Shown: positions 45,127-55,766 of the stretch, piece by piece
Layout: each line of letters begins with the position of its first letter
How positions within the stretch are numbered: position 1 is the first letter of the stretch
Source: Bremia lactucae
Lineage: Eukaryota > Oomycota > Peronosporomycetes > Peronosporales > Peronosporaceae
NCBI RefSeq assembly: GCF_004359215.1
Contig: NC_090612.1
Span: 4,236,296-4,300,295 of the forward strand
Reading direction: 5' to 3'
Length of the DNA stretch: 64,000 bases
Program-made: the position numbers and the translations under genes
Notes under the pieces: generated by a model
What the model was told of the DNA's origin: nothing
Database searches by the model: none
Seen by the model: only the letters and a program-made list of their open reading frames with translations

Positions 45127-48100
45127 CCTGGTAGATCTTCGTGCTCCATTCATCGACCACTTGCGTACCATCCAACATGGTCATGTCGGCAGAAGACGAT
45201 GGAGCTTTAACGCCGCGCAAAAAGGCGTCCACGCAACGCATGAAAAGATCATCCATTTAAGTAGCATTGAATGGAACGCGTTCGAACGTTTGAGTTTAGC
45301 CGTACGCAGACTGCCCTTCAGCGCCATGCTGTTCGCTTTACAAAGAGATGGTCAACATGCGGCTATAGCCAAGTTCATACAACATGAACTCGACGGGGCC
45401 GAAAAAAAGAAAAGTTGCTTGACCAGAATGACTCTCAACACGCAGAGATGTTACAAGAACAGGAAGATCCAAAGTAATAATTGTTGATAAAGCAGCTCTT
45501 AAGGCTGCAAGCGGGCCGACTCTTTCGCGTCGACGTGGTAAGATGGTCGTCGAATATGAAGATGTCATTGAAGCTTGCCGCATCTATAACAAAGCGGCCA
45601 AAGTAAATTGTAGCATGTCCAACTTGGCTCGACGTGCCTAAACATGGGCCTTAGGGCTTTAGCTTCACGACTTTACGTGTTTGGGTCGTTTAAGGTCTTT
45701 AAAACCCAGCTCAGACAAACGTTTGAGCAGCAACATGCCGAATACAGGGCGCGGGCAGAGCTCCTGAATTAGAAACAAGGCAAGCTTCATCTTCATGCTT
45801 ATGTATAACCTACAGGATACTTAGTGAAATGAATCGTGATTCATCCAATTGATGAACAAACAAAGGTAGTTGTGCTTATTAAGGGCCTTACAGATGGGCT
45901 AATCAAGACACACCTGTTCCGGCTCGAATTAAAGACGCTACATTAGGCGATCCCTATAGCGGAAACAAGTTTCGTCCAGTGTGGTGCTTGTCGTTCATCG
46001 AGACGACAAGAGGCCGAATATTTATTAGACCAATGTACCTCTTTTATGTAGAGAGCGAGAATCCTCGCTCTTAAAGTAACGAACGACTGCGAATATACAA
46101 TCGCTATAAAAGACAGGGCCTTAAGCCTTTGAGGGTAGTGTCCCACGCCTAGTACGAAGAAACAATGAACATATGATCGGCCTCCCTATAGGAATAGCAA
46201 AGGACGCGGATTTGACCTCAGGTCGAAGTGATAAAGGGTTTATTAATTGATTGTGGGGCGTCAAAGAATGTTATTCGACGCCAATCGCTAGAAGATCGTA
46301 GGCACAAGTAATTTGAGTGCGACATACCTCATTAGGAGGACAGTGCACGCGCATCTGTAATGGTAACGAGCGTGTAGTTATTTCTTAATTCACGCTTAAG
46401 GATTGGTAGAACAATGCTGATTTCATTGCACTGAATTTAAATGACAAAAATTTGATGTCATCCTAAATGAAGCATGGCTTAGACGGTACGAGCCTTGCAT
46501 CAATTGACAGATCGGCCGTTACGATACGTGTCTCTCGTTTACCAAATGGCGACTGGATGAACGTCCTCGTGCTTCAAGAAGCGTGCGGATGTACTACGAG
46601 TGAGTGCGAAGACCTCATTTGCGGCTCAGTTATTAGTACAACAGCACAAGACATAGTTATGCCAACCCATTAAACTGTGAAATTAAATGCAGACGGCTGT
46701 GCACAAATACAGGCAGCAACAATGGGACATTAATCGAGTAAGTCGGCTTGCAAAGGTGGTATAACTAGCCACTCCTATACCATCCCGCTTGGGGGTACTA
46801 ACTGCTGTGAACGAAATCCTGTTCACGCATAAGGATCTCATTAAATTCATCCATCTAATCTATTGACGAAAAAATTTGTACTCTTTGACATACCGTCAAT
46901 TTTACGTCTTTTATGGTATCGGTATTTAAGCCGCCACGTCGCAGCTTTCAAGTACAAGTACGTTATCAGGTCGATCTTGTGTCGAGTACATTGATCCTTA
47001 GACAACTCGTATGCTGCCGAACCTGGAACACATCCGCAAATTCAATCAAATATTAAAAAAAGGTTTTGCGTTCAACGACTCCCAAAGACTGAGACGTGAA
47101 ACGTTTAATCCGAGCTTATTCCCTCAATATCGTAAAGACTTTTCTCTTATTTATTTGGAGCGTATCCTCCCCTACAACCACGAGATTTAGTTGCGCAACC
47201 ACATCGAGATCCTTTACGCTTGACTTTCCGGTCGATCAAGAATTTCCGCAAAAGCAGTTGCCGTATAGGCAAGCATTCTAGTCAGGGGCTTAGTAATGCC
47301 CCTGCTACTATCAGCAGGTGTGCAATCCATCTGTTGAGATCGATAAGGGAATTCGCGCCGAATTTTTTGATGACGCCTTTGTTCATAGCAGAACCTTGAA
47401 CGTAAAGTCGGACGTTAAGGTACATCGTAACCACACCTGAAACGTTCATACACTTAGATTGCCAATAAATTTTACGAGTGTGGATTCGCTGCTAGCGATA
47501 AACTACTTCTTGGCGCATCGTGGGTAAACGCGGTGTACGCTATGATCCTGAAAAGATCAAGGCAATCATTGACGCTTGTGCCAGTCGATGTAAAGGGACT
47601 TCAAAAGTCTGTCGGCCTAGTGGTGTCCTTCCATAAGTACTCACCCAATTATGCCGAAATGACACTAAATATTCTTTCTTTGTTATAGAATCAAGTGAAG
47701 TGGTCATGGAACGCTGATTGTCGGCGTTTCTTTGAGGATATCAAGTAAAGCTTGATGAATCGCCAATCCTGACGATTCCCAAGACATACCATTTCATGTG
47801 GTCGGTGGCGCCAGCATTTTTGCAACTGGCTGTGCGTAAGTGATATATGACACAGACGGAGCAGAGCGCATCGCCTTCTGTTTTCCGTTGCGTCAGCTTC
47901 AACTAGCTGAGCCGAATTTTCTAGAGCATGACAAGGAACTCCTTGTCATGAAATATGAACTGTAAGTTTAGGGTCTATCTATCAGGAGATAGACCTGTCG
48001 CAAAGATTAGCGAGATGGTTGTCTTTCTTTGTAGAGTAAGAATTCTCCATTAAATAGAAACGGGACAACTTATGATAGCCGCTGATGTCCTTTCGTGCCA

Positions 48101-49667
48101 GCTCGGATTTGAGCCGGCTGCGCAAGTCAAGAGTGAGGATAAGCCCACTGCTGCAAGAATTAACAGGGAGCATAAGCCCACATTAGCACCAATTAGTGTC
48201 CAGACGTCAGCATTGCTTGACGACGTAAGAAGAGCCTATTAAGACGATAAGTTTCCTAAATGTTGATAAATTGCCTCAGAAATCCATCGCAACAATCCTC
48301 AAAAGGTTCCTCGAAATTTTTTATCGACCTTCAACAGAGAGATGCACAATACGCAATGTTTATTTGTATTATACAGCCATCGCTGGCAGCAAAACTCTTC
48401 TCGTCACCTATAATAATTTGCGATTACGTATTTTGCATGAGTGTCACGATGCACCAATAAGTAGCCTTCGATGGCGTGAGAAAACTAATCACACGGTAAG
48501 CCGCGATTTCTTTCAGATGAATTCGTCCGCAAGTACATACTTGCTTGCGAAGTTTGTCAACGGTTGAAGCCTAAAGTTTCATCTCGTGCTCCAATACAAC
48601 CTACGCCTGTTCGTCAAGTGTTGGCAGCCTGTATCTATTCTTGTGTTTTCTTACCGTTTCAGCAAGATGGTGCATCTTGCTGCAATCCCGGAGATGATCG
48701 CAGCCAAAGGCTGGGACCGCGTCTTTGTGGATACGACATTTCGACTCCATGGGTTACCCCGTGAACTACTCTCGGATTGAGAGCCCAGATTCACGGCGAA
48801 GTTTTGGAAATCTGTGTTCATACACAATCAAAAATGTCAACTTGTGACATCTGAAAACCGATGGTCAGACGAAACGTGCAGACTATATCAGCGAAGAAAT
48901 ACTTCCCGTAAAGAGTTGGGACCGAGTTCTCGCCGATGGCAGAATTTGCTATTAGCAAACAATTCGGCCCATGCATCAACAAAGCATACACCGTTTCTCA
49001 TGAATAGCTTACGCCATATTCGTATGACCACCTTGTTTGAGAGTGAATCTTATTCGGTGGAGGCTGGCTCAATCAAGAATTTCTTAGCTCTTGCTCATCC
49101 CGCATTGACTCAATTGTCAATGCGAAGGATACTAATGATGATTCAATCAACATTGATAAAACCAAACTCAGTTAAGCGAAAAGCTTTTTGCTGACTTTGA
49201 TTGCTATGATGCCACACTAGAAAAAAATATTATTGGTGAGAACAATGATGCTCTTACTAAATGTGAGAATGATTTCTCCCCGATGTGCACCGGAAACACT
49301 GAAACAAAAGCAAATACAAGTCAGCAAATGATTTACTGTTGGTTCAATAAGCAGTTTTGTGCAAGATTCCATCGCTGATGCGGAAAACCGACAGAAACGG
49401 AACGCTGATAACAATGGAAGAGCAAATATTCTTATATTCAAAGTTAATGATCTAGACCTACTGTCTAAGTTTTATCTACTTAAACATGAAGTGACGAATA
49501 TCGACAGTAATAAATTACTGCCCAAGCATATCGGCTCGTTCCGTGTACTGCGTCGCAAAGGCAATGCGTACACGATCGAGCTGCCCCGTGGGATGCGTAC
49601 GCATCCTTTGTTTTACGTCAGACGTCTCCGCCCGTACCGTCAGCACAAGGCTTCGATCGAACTCTGA
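45127..49667 (+). pseudogene. Gypsy gag-pol remnant of element B
   Basis: Gag is recognised by AAIAKFIQHELDGAEKKK (about 45360-45415), matching AIAKFIQHELDEAKEK of the fragment at 49841-50254. Protease reads GLLIDCGASKNVIRRQSLED at about 46229-46290. The linker CGCTTSECEDLICGSVISTT (46590-46650) matches element C. Integrase shows FSKMVHLAAIPEMIAAKGWD (48660-48720), TTFRLHGLPRELLSD (48733-48777) and the C-terminal RVLRRKGNAYTIELPRGMRT (49542-49600). Frames change repeatedly and part of RT is inverted. Confidence 0.75.
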
Positions 49668-49840
49668 ACTCAGCCCTAGGCGGTTCAAACGTCTGTTTGA
49701 GCCGGTCTTTAAAAGCCTCTAACAACCCAAAGACATATGGGTCGCGCAACTTAAGGCCTAATGCCCAAGTTTTGGCACGACCTGCCAAATTTACTGAGCA
49801 AATGCGACTTGCATTTGCTCGTCGACGATGCGACGAGCCC

Positions 49841-50254
49841 TTATGGCATCGTCCAACTCGAAAACCATCTCAAGAGGGAGTATTCTTCGAGTCCCCTATA
49901 CTTAGAGATGTCAATCTTTAAGGTTTCGGGACGACGCGTTTGTGTCGTCCCAGGTACAGGGGTCTGTACCTGCTGTAACCTCAACAGTTCTGCCTGATGA
50001 GAGCCTTGCTGATTTAGCAAGGCTACCTTCTCCTTCGCCTCGTCAAGTTCATGTTGTATGAACTTGGCAATGGCTGAATGGAGGGCATCTTTGTCCAAAC
50101 TGGACAGCATGGCCAATATGGCATCGTTCCCTACGGTCGAACGAATGAGTTCGACCGCACTCCTTTCTATGTCAGTTAGAAAGAAGAAGTTGTCACGCGA
50201 AACGTGATGCGTATTTTCATTATCATCTAACATGTCCATGTTAGATGATGGCAC
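49841..50254 (-). pseudogene. Gypsy gag N-terminal fragment
   Basis: It starts MPSSNMDMLDDNENTHHV and contains DIERSAVELIRSTVGNDAIL, AIAKFIQHELDEAKEKVALL and QAELLRLQQVQTPVPG, shared with element C's gag at 60625-61009. It reads as a charged helical region followed by the start of the retroviral-type gag core. It is broken at the left. Confidence 0.75.
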
Positions 50255-50289
50255 TGTGGTCCTTGGACGGACTAGAAAGTGCTACCATG

Positions 50290-50730
50290 TGTAACGGGGC
50301 ACTGCCGACTTGTACTGCTTCAGTACAAGTCCACTTTGCACTGGCTCAGTGCGAGTGGTGCCTCACGTCACTTCACGTACACCTGTACTTGTAGAGGAAA
50401 ACTCGCGTTCAAAACACTTTTTTTAAAGAGGGTTAAAAGATAACTGTATTTAATATAATTAAGTTCTTCCGTTTTCTATCTTTATACACTAACTTAATTA
50501 TATACTAATACTTTACATGTAATAAAAGTCTTATATGTCTCTCTCTGCGCGTGCCCAGCGCTGACTGGACCGCAGTGCAAGTAAATATAATAGTCTATAT
50601 CTACCAATGGATAAGCTTTCCGAATATTACTATGTAAAGTAATATCTTCCAAATATTATCAGCCTTTTCGATAATATATTAATTCACAACCTTTTTGTGT
50701 TAATCTCATGTAACGATACACCCCGTTACA
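50290..50730 (-). repeat. Family-1 gypsy LTR
   Basis: 441 bp, TGTAACGGGG...CCCCGTTACA, closely resembling 34240-34689 and 60933-61370. It abuts the LINE 3'-end scrap at 50731 directly. Confidence 0.9.
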
Positions 50731-50810
50731 TAGGGTGTGTGTCCAAGTAGAGCGTGGCATTTACGTATTTAGAGCGTGGCATTACGACGTGCTCGCCTAC
50801 AATAATACTA
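50731..50810 (+). repeat. LINE 3'-end remnant
   Basis: TAGGGTGTGTGTCCAAGTAG begins a block matching the 3' end of the LINE at 4465-4515, with the GTAGAGCGTGGC unit partly repeated (GTAGAGCGTGGC and TTAGAGCGTGGC). Confidence 0.75.
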
Positions 50811-52058
50811 GGAAGATGAAAAGTATTGTAGCTTTTTTGTCGAATCGCCTTTAACACGATTAGGCATTTTACACGAAAAGTAGCAACTACAAAGATTGAT
50901 GTTGGCCTACATCAACCCGCTTCCCTCGTACTATTGCTTACAAGCACTCGTTAAAGCTTAGTTAGCTATGAAACTGAAAACGTATTTTATACGTTTTCCC
51001 TCAATTTCATATGTTACGCAGTCTTATTAGTGATAAATTATAATATTTGTGTCTCTGAAAAAAGGTTACATTTCAAATTAGTGTAAAAGCAATGCCAGAA
51101 GGGGAAATGTTACTTTTGAAGTTTTTGCATTTTATTTCAAACCGCGCCGAAAGAGTTTTACATTGCGCCAACCAGCTTTGGAACCAGCAATGCCGAAGAA
51201 CAGCAATAAATGATTTTAATTGCGGCGTGTGCATCATCTGACTCACCTAGTTCATCGCTGCAAAGTGCCTAGGTTATGAAATGTATAAATCATTTCTGCC
51301 GGCAAACGATCGGCACATTTAATCGTTTTGACCCGATTTGACATCAAAGACTATTCGTACTGATAGGTGTGAGTCGAATGAAATAATTACATTGCTACAG
51401 TCTGAAATGTCGCTCTTGTCATACGTTGGAAAGGCTCGCGCCTTTGAGAAAATTGCCCCACTACCTGGAATTCAACAAGAAGAAGAGCCGGCTTGGTATC
51501 GGATGTCCATGGCAAAAAGACATGTATTTTACGGTATCTGATGCCCAAAGACATGTGTCCCTTTGTATCCAACGCACAAAAACAACATATGATTTTTTGC
51601 AATTTACATTATTTATTAAATAGAAACCCTTGTTGCCAGCAGAATGGCTGAATATAATCGAATGTATGGGTGCAGTTTGTATAATTTTATCGGCTTCAAG
51701 GCGCGATGTACAAAAATCGTAGACAAATATTCTTAAGCCTAGCTTCGTTGAATTCTCGGCTTTCTCAGAAATATACGCGGAAGATATAGTGGCAAAGCTC
51801 GAGCAAAGGAACTTGGCGGGAAAGCGTCGGGCATGTCGCATGCCTTAAGAGAGCAATTGGGATCAATTCCAATTCAAAAGTCTAAGCTATTCAAATCGTA
51901 TCACTTTTTCCATAGAACCAGTATTGGATCAGAGCAGTAAATTTTTATTCACAAGCCATAAAAAGATCAAAGCAGCTCTCTTTAACGATCTCCAGTCGGG
52001 TCAGGATCCAAGTCTGACACCGCAGTCTTCATTCTTCAATTTCGTGTCAAGAACTCAC
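50811..52058. other. Upstream region of the second GKLR effector
   Basis: About 1.25 kb without a recognisable gene. An open minus-strand frame at 51461-51841 lacks any identifiable domain. The region is AT-rich and free of recognisable LTR sequence. Confidence 0.35.
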
Positions 52059-53441
52059 ATGCGACATCACGCCAGAAGTGCCCAGCTCAAGCCTTCGGTA
52101 ATGCTCTTCCATGTCGTGCTGCTGTTAAGCTCTCATTGGATCGCCGGTTTAAGGCTGGTCGCTTTTAATGACTCTTTCGTTCCCGGCGACAACTCTCCTG
52201 GTAAGCTGCGGCAAAGCTCCCATCTCGTTGCTTCACGTCTCGATGAGGACTCGGACGATTCTATTCAGCAAGTCTCCGGTGTCGTCGAGGATAGAATGGA
52301 TCTCGATTCTAAAAAAATTGCGATACTGGCGAAGGAGACGGCAGTTGCTGAAAGTTCATGGACAGCACCTTTCAGAGTATTCCAAACAGCTTTACAACAA
52401 ATTGCGAAGCTTGGAACAGAAGTTATCTACAATTTTGACAAAGCGCGTATCATGTTTAAATCGATACAAGATCGTGATGGTATTTCTGTAACGAAATTCA
52501 TCGAGTTTGATCGTGCCGTTATGAAAGGCTACGAGGAGGCAGGGTTGAACACGGCCGATGCGTCTGAAGTCGTCGTCATGGTGATCGTTAATGAAATGGG
52601 TCACATGGGTGCTGCAAAGCTTTTAAACGATTTGGAAAAAGATAACACTGAACTTTTTAGGAGGACTCAAACATCCCTCTATCGTTATTGGAGGCAGATC
52701 GATCTGAGTTTATCCCAATATGAAGCTGGCCTAATTGAATCGGTGACACGTTTTGGACCTCATGAATTCGCTTTGCAGGAAATTGTTGGTTGTTTCAGTG
52801 ATTATTTCAAATACGCCGACAAGGTTGTAGGTCGCGAAGAAAGTTCAGCGTACAAGGCTTTGATGGAGATAGTTGAGAACGTTATGTGGCGCAATTTGGA
52901 TTCCTTTATCAAATTTGTAATTCGACAAAGTCAACACGAGATCATGGACGATGGTCGACGGATTGCAATCAACTACTTGAAGAATCAGTACGATACTGTA
53001 ACTACTCCAGTTGCGATCATAAAGACATTTCAATCATCAAAAATGGGTCCCAAACAAATACGAGGCTCCTTTGCGGAACTTAATTGTCGATGTTCAACTC
53101 ATGGGGCGGTCAATGACAAGGCCAAGTGGCTGATTGATAAATTAACGAAATCATACGATAAGGAGCTATTCATCATTATGGAGAGTTATAAATCCGAGAA
53201 CCTCTGTCATGACGTCTTAAGAGAGCTTTCAGTGCGTTGGAAGAACGATCAAGCCTATTCTACATCCCTCGTACTCGAGTTTATTGAATCGTTTTATGGT
53301 GCCGGCAAATCTACAGCTAAAATCTCGATGGATTCTAGCAATGGCCATGAATTAAAGACCCTTATGGATCTTGCAATTGTGAAGCCGGTTCCGTCAGAAA
53401 TTAAAGATATGTTAGAGTTGTATAAGGTGGATCTAGATTAA
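52059..53441 (+). CDS. Large GKLR-type secreted effector candidate
   Basis: 460 residues from the ATG at 52059; ATG 52101 is an alternative that shortens the n-region before the hydrophobic core MLFHVVLLLSSHWIAG. The open frame upstream of 52059 has no ATG. GKLR is at 48-51 and an acidic DEDSDD patch (62-67) replaces dEER. The remaining 390 residues are helical and repetitive in character, with spaced aromatic residues (for example SLYRYWRQIDLSLSQY) suggesting several WY-like helical units, but no unit matches cleanly. Cysteines are few. The gene stands alone between retroelement tracts, as oomycete effectors commonly do. Function and target are unknown. Confidence 0.8.
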   Translation: MRHHARSAQLKPSVMLFHVVLLLSSHWIAGLRLVAFNDSFVPGDNSPGKLRQSSHLVASRLDEDSDDSIQQVSGVVEDRMDLDSKKIAILAKETAVAESSWTAPFRVFQTALQQIAKLGTEVIYNFDKARIMFKSIQDRDGISVTKFIEFDRAVMKGYEEAGLNTADASEVVVMVIVNEMGHMGAAKLLNDLEKDNTELFRRTQTSLYRYWRQIDLSLSQYEAGLIESVTRFGPHEFALQEIVGCFSDYFKYADKVVGREESSAYKALMEIVENVMWRNLDSFIKFVIRQSQHEIMDDGRRIAINYLKNQYDTVTTPVAIIKTFQSSKMGPKQIRGSFAELNCRCSTHGAVNDKAKWLIDKLTKSYDKELFIIMESYKSENLCHDVLRELSVRWKNDQAYSTSLVLEFIESFYGAGKSTAKISMDSSNGHELKTLMDLAIVKPVPSEIKDMLELYKVDLD

Positions 53442-53767
53442 AAAGGTGAATAATCGTTCAGTTTTTATCGAAACAATTTAAAAAATGATTTCGCTTAAAT
53501 AAGTGCTCGTTCATATTATTGTTGAAATAACAGGAAAAGGGTCGAACGGTGCACCTTTCGCTAGTACTGCTTCAGTACTAGCTGACTTGCACTGATATTA
53601 CTAACATACGTAAGGTATCTCCACGTGGCGTATCGTACCACACGACCTCAATGGCCTCATCTGACGGCGAAGTATTTATTTGACGGCGTCATTGTAACGA
53701 GTGTATCGTTACATTATTTAACACTCAAAGGTTGTTAACAAAATATAGGGAGCTGTTATATACACAA
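53442..53767. repeat. LTR fragments between effector and element C
   Basis: Bases 53540-53690 resemble the left end of the family-2 LTR at 44216 (GCACCTTTCGCTAGTACTGC against GCACCTTTCACTAGTACTGG). Bases 53691-53745 (TGTATCGTTACATTATTTAACACTC, AAGGTTGTT) resemble the U3 end of the family-1 LTR in plus orientation. Confidence 0.5.
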
Positions 53768-53956
53768 TGTAACGGGGCGCTGCTCCTACTCGTCATTTCA
53801 CGTACACTAGATATTATGGCCTATATCAACAAATGGATAAGCTATCCGAATATTACTACGTAAAGCACGATTCTCCAAATATTCTCTACCTTTAAAATAA
53901 TATATCAATTAACAACCATTAACTTTTAAGTTCATGTAACGATACACCCCATTACT
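53768..53956 (-). repeat. 3' LTR of element C, internally deleted
   Basis: 189 bp that keeps both ends of the family-1 LTR but lacks about 250 bp between CACGTACACTAG and TATGGCCTATAT. It ends CCCCATTACT in place of CCCCGTTACA. Confidence 0.75.
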
Positions 53957-54091
53957 TCACCTATCTCTTAAACGAGACAATCACTCTGACTGTCATTAAA
54001 TAGAGTGGTCACTATAAGATTACCGAATTAAAAACGATGATGATTGGTCTGAACCATCATTCTGAATTCTATCGCATTATTTAACGAGTTC

Positions 54092-55534
54092 ATGCGGTGT
54101 GCCAATAATGCGGCGCCTTTGGCTGCGGTACATGCAGCCGCGGGCGACGCATTATTGTCTCGTGCGGCAGACAATTCGTCTGCCGTAGTATCATCTTCTC
54201 CCACAACACTAGATGTTGCGGGTGCACGTGAATGCGACCACTCTTTGAAGGTCGACCTTGAATGTGAGTCGGACGAAATGGCCGACTCGGGAAGTTTAGG
54301 ACAGTCGCCTGATCATCGTCAGACGGCTGACTATGAGCCTTCGAACAAGGAGGCTCATTTGGGTAGACGTGCAGGTGGCATTCGCTATAGCATGTTTGAT
54401 TCCGACGATAAGGATGACTCTTCATCGCCAGCTCCGTCTCCCGTGCCGTCACCCACACGTATTTCTGTGCGTGGTGATGACGATGGCGTAAGCCATCGTA
54501 ATAAAGTTCTTGTGGTACCCCTGCTTTAGTGAGTACCACTTAGGGGAGCGTAGACACTAAAATGTCTCGTCTTGCCCCTGAGAAGAAGCGGTAGCTTTTG
54601 CCCGAACAGCTAATCAATAGCTTGTCTGGAGAGACTTTTCCTCCTTATTTTTGCGACAAAGCTACATGGCCTTGATCCCAGCGCGAAGAACTTTCGCGCT
54701 AATGAAGACTTTATCGCGATGCTTTTTCAAGCATCGATGGTATAGTGGCAAGAATAAGTGAGGTAAAGTCTCGCTTATACACGCCTGGGGCGCGTTCATT
54801 CGCAATGTCAAAGATGATGGGCGCGAAGCCTGGCTTTTAAGACTTAATGCGATTCGCGTTAAGTTTGAAAAGCAAACTACAACCGGAGAAAGGTAGAGAT
54901 TGCATCGGTTGTCACGTGAGGTAGGGCTTCGCCCTGGTATCAAGACCATGCCTCACGTGGGGTGATCCTGTCCGTGTTGTTTTGAGAACACGAAGCGAGT
55001 AAAAAGGGTCATCCATTCCCTTTTTTTCGCCCTGGGGAAGGGCTCGCATTTCTATCGAGATGCGCGATGCGATTGACGTTTTTCAATCGATTTACAGGCG
55101 CTAGAGGCGCGCGCTTTCCGGTGGACCTTCTGTTCCATCGGATAGGTTTCGTCATACTGACGGATGAGGCCCTCAACGTCAGCAATCAGCTGGGAACGAG
55201 GACCAGCTGTCATGTGAAGGTGGATAACCGCGCCAACGAACAAGATAACTCGTTCGCTGCTTCGTCACATCACGGTAATTTTGAATACGTTCCACAAGGA
55301 AACGTTGACCCCCGTGGAAATTTACCAATGGTTGTGGCGAAGAAGGTAAAATTAGATCCGACCCATGTGTCGAATCTCGGGTGGAAGATCAACAAACTCA
55401 GTAGCTTTCTCCATGATTTGGAGAAGGGACTTGATCACGAGCGCAGTAAGCGTCGCTCGTTAAAGCAAACGGTGCAGGCTCACCATATCGAACGGTCTTC
55501 CAACCGTTTGAAGAGTGCGTACTCCATGTTATAG
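54092..55534 (+). pseudogene. Antisense ORF of gypsy element C
   Basis: It reads opposite to pol. Segment 1 (54092-54529) starts MRCANNAAPLAAVHAAAGDA, then an acidic Ser-rich stretch and a Pro/Ser run. A broken middle segment (about 54790-54910) has AFIRNVKDDGREAWLLRLNA and LHRLSREVGLR. Segment 3 (55067-55534) ends KLDPTHVSNLGWKINKLSSF with a charged coiled-coil-like tail and LKSAYSML. All three correspond to the antisense segments of element A. The ATG lies 136 bp inside the 3' LTR. No known domain is recognised. Stops separate the segments, so this copy is not functional. Confidence 0.6.
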
Positions 55535-55766
55535 TACGAACGAAAATATCACGCTCTTCGTGATGTGTTGTCTTTCGCTCATCGTGGTTTCGAGGAAATT
55601 CGGACCCGGAATTAGAATTCCCAGATTTAGCATGAGTTTCTGGTTCGTGACCACAAGAATCTATTAGGGATTCTTAAATACGGTAGTCCGATCCGTCCTC
55701 GAAAAAAAACGCGGATTGATGGTATGGCGGAGCCGACTAACTTAAAACGTAGGATACGTTGGCATC

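Larger units (their letters stand above)
44892..49668 (+). mobile_element. Ty3/gypsy element B, degenerate and rearranged
   Basis: A probable 5' LTR (44892-45126, TGTAACGC...GGTTACA) is followed by CCTGGTAGATC, resembling the primer-binding site of the related elements. Then come plus-strand gag, protease, RT/RNase H fragments, integrase and a chromo-like tail ending at about 49665. The segment at about 46745-47280 reads in the opposite orientation to its neighbours. There is no matching 3' LTR; a minus-oriented gag-LTR fragment follows directly. Confidence 0.7.
49669..50730 (-). mobile_element. 5' end of another gypsy element (LTR, PBS, gag)
   Basis: The LTR at 50290-50730 with TGGTAGCAC on minus just inside marks this as the 5' end of a minus-sense family-1 element. 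Gag (50254-49841, ending in GLEEYSLLRWF) is the longest gag N-terminus in the window. The sequence runs into the end of element B at about 49668; the remaining pol is missing. It closely matches element C from about 60360 to 61370. Confidence 0.8.

Noticed and set aside
51924..52058. N-terminal extension of the large effector
   Set aside because: It begins at TTG with no ATG and would bury the signal peptide.
54092..55534. Reading the plus-strand ORFs right of the LTR at 53768 as 5' gag of a plus-sense element
   Set aside because: The LTR's orientation puts its U3 side next to these ORFs, no primer-binding sequence adjoins it, and pol and the true 5' LTR lie on minus; element A has the same arrangement.
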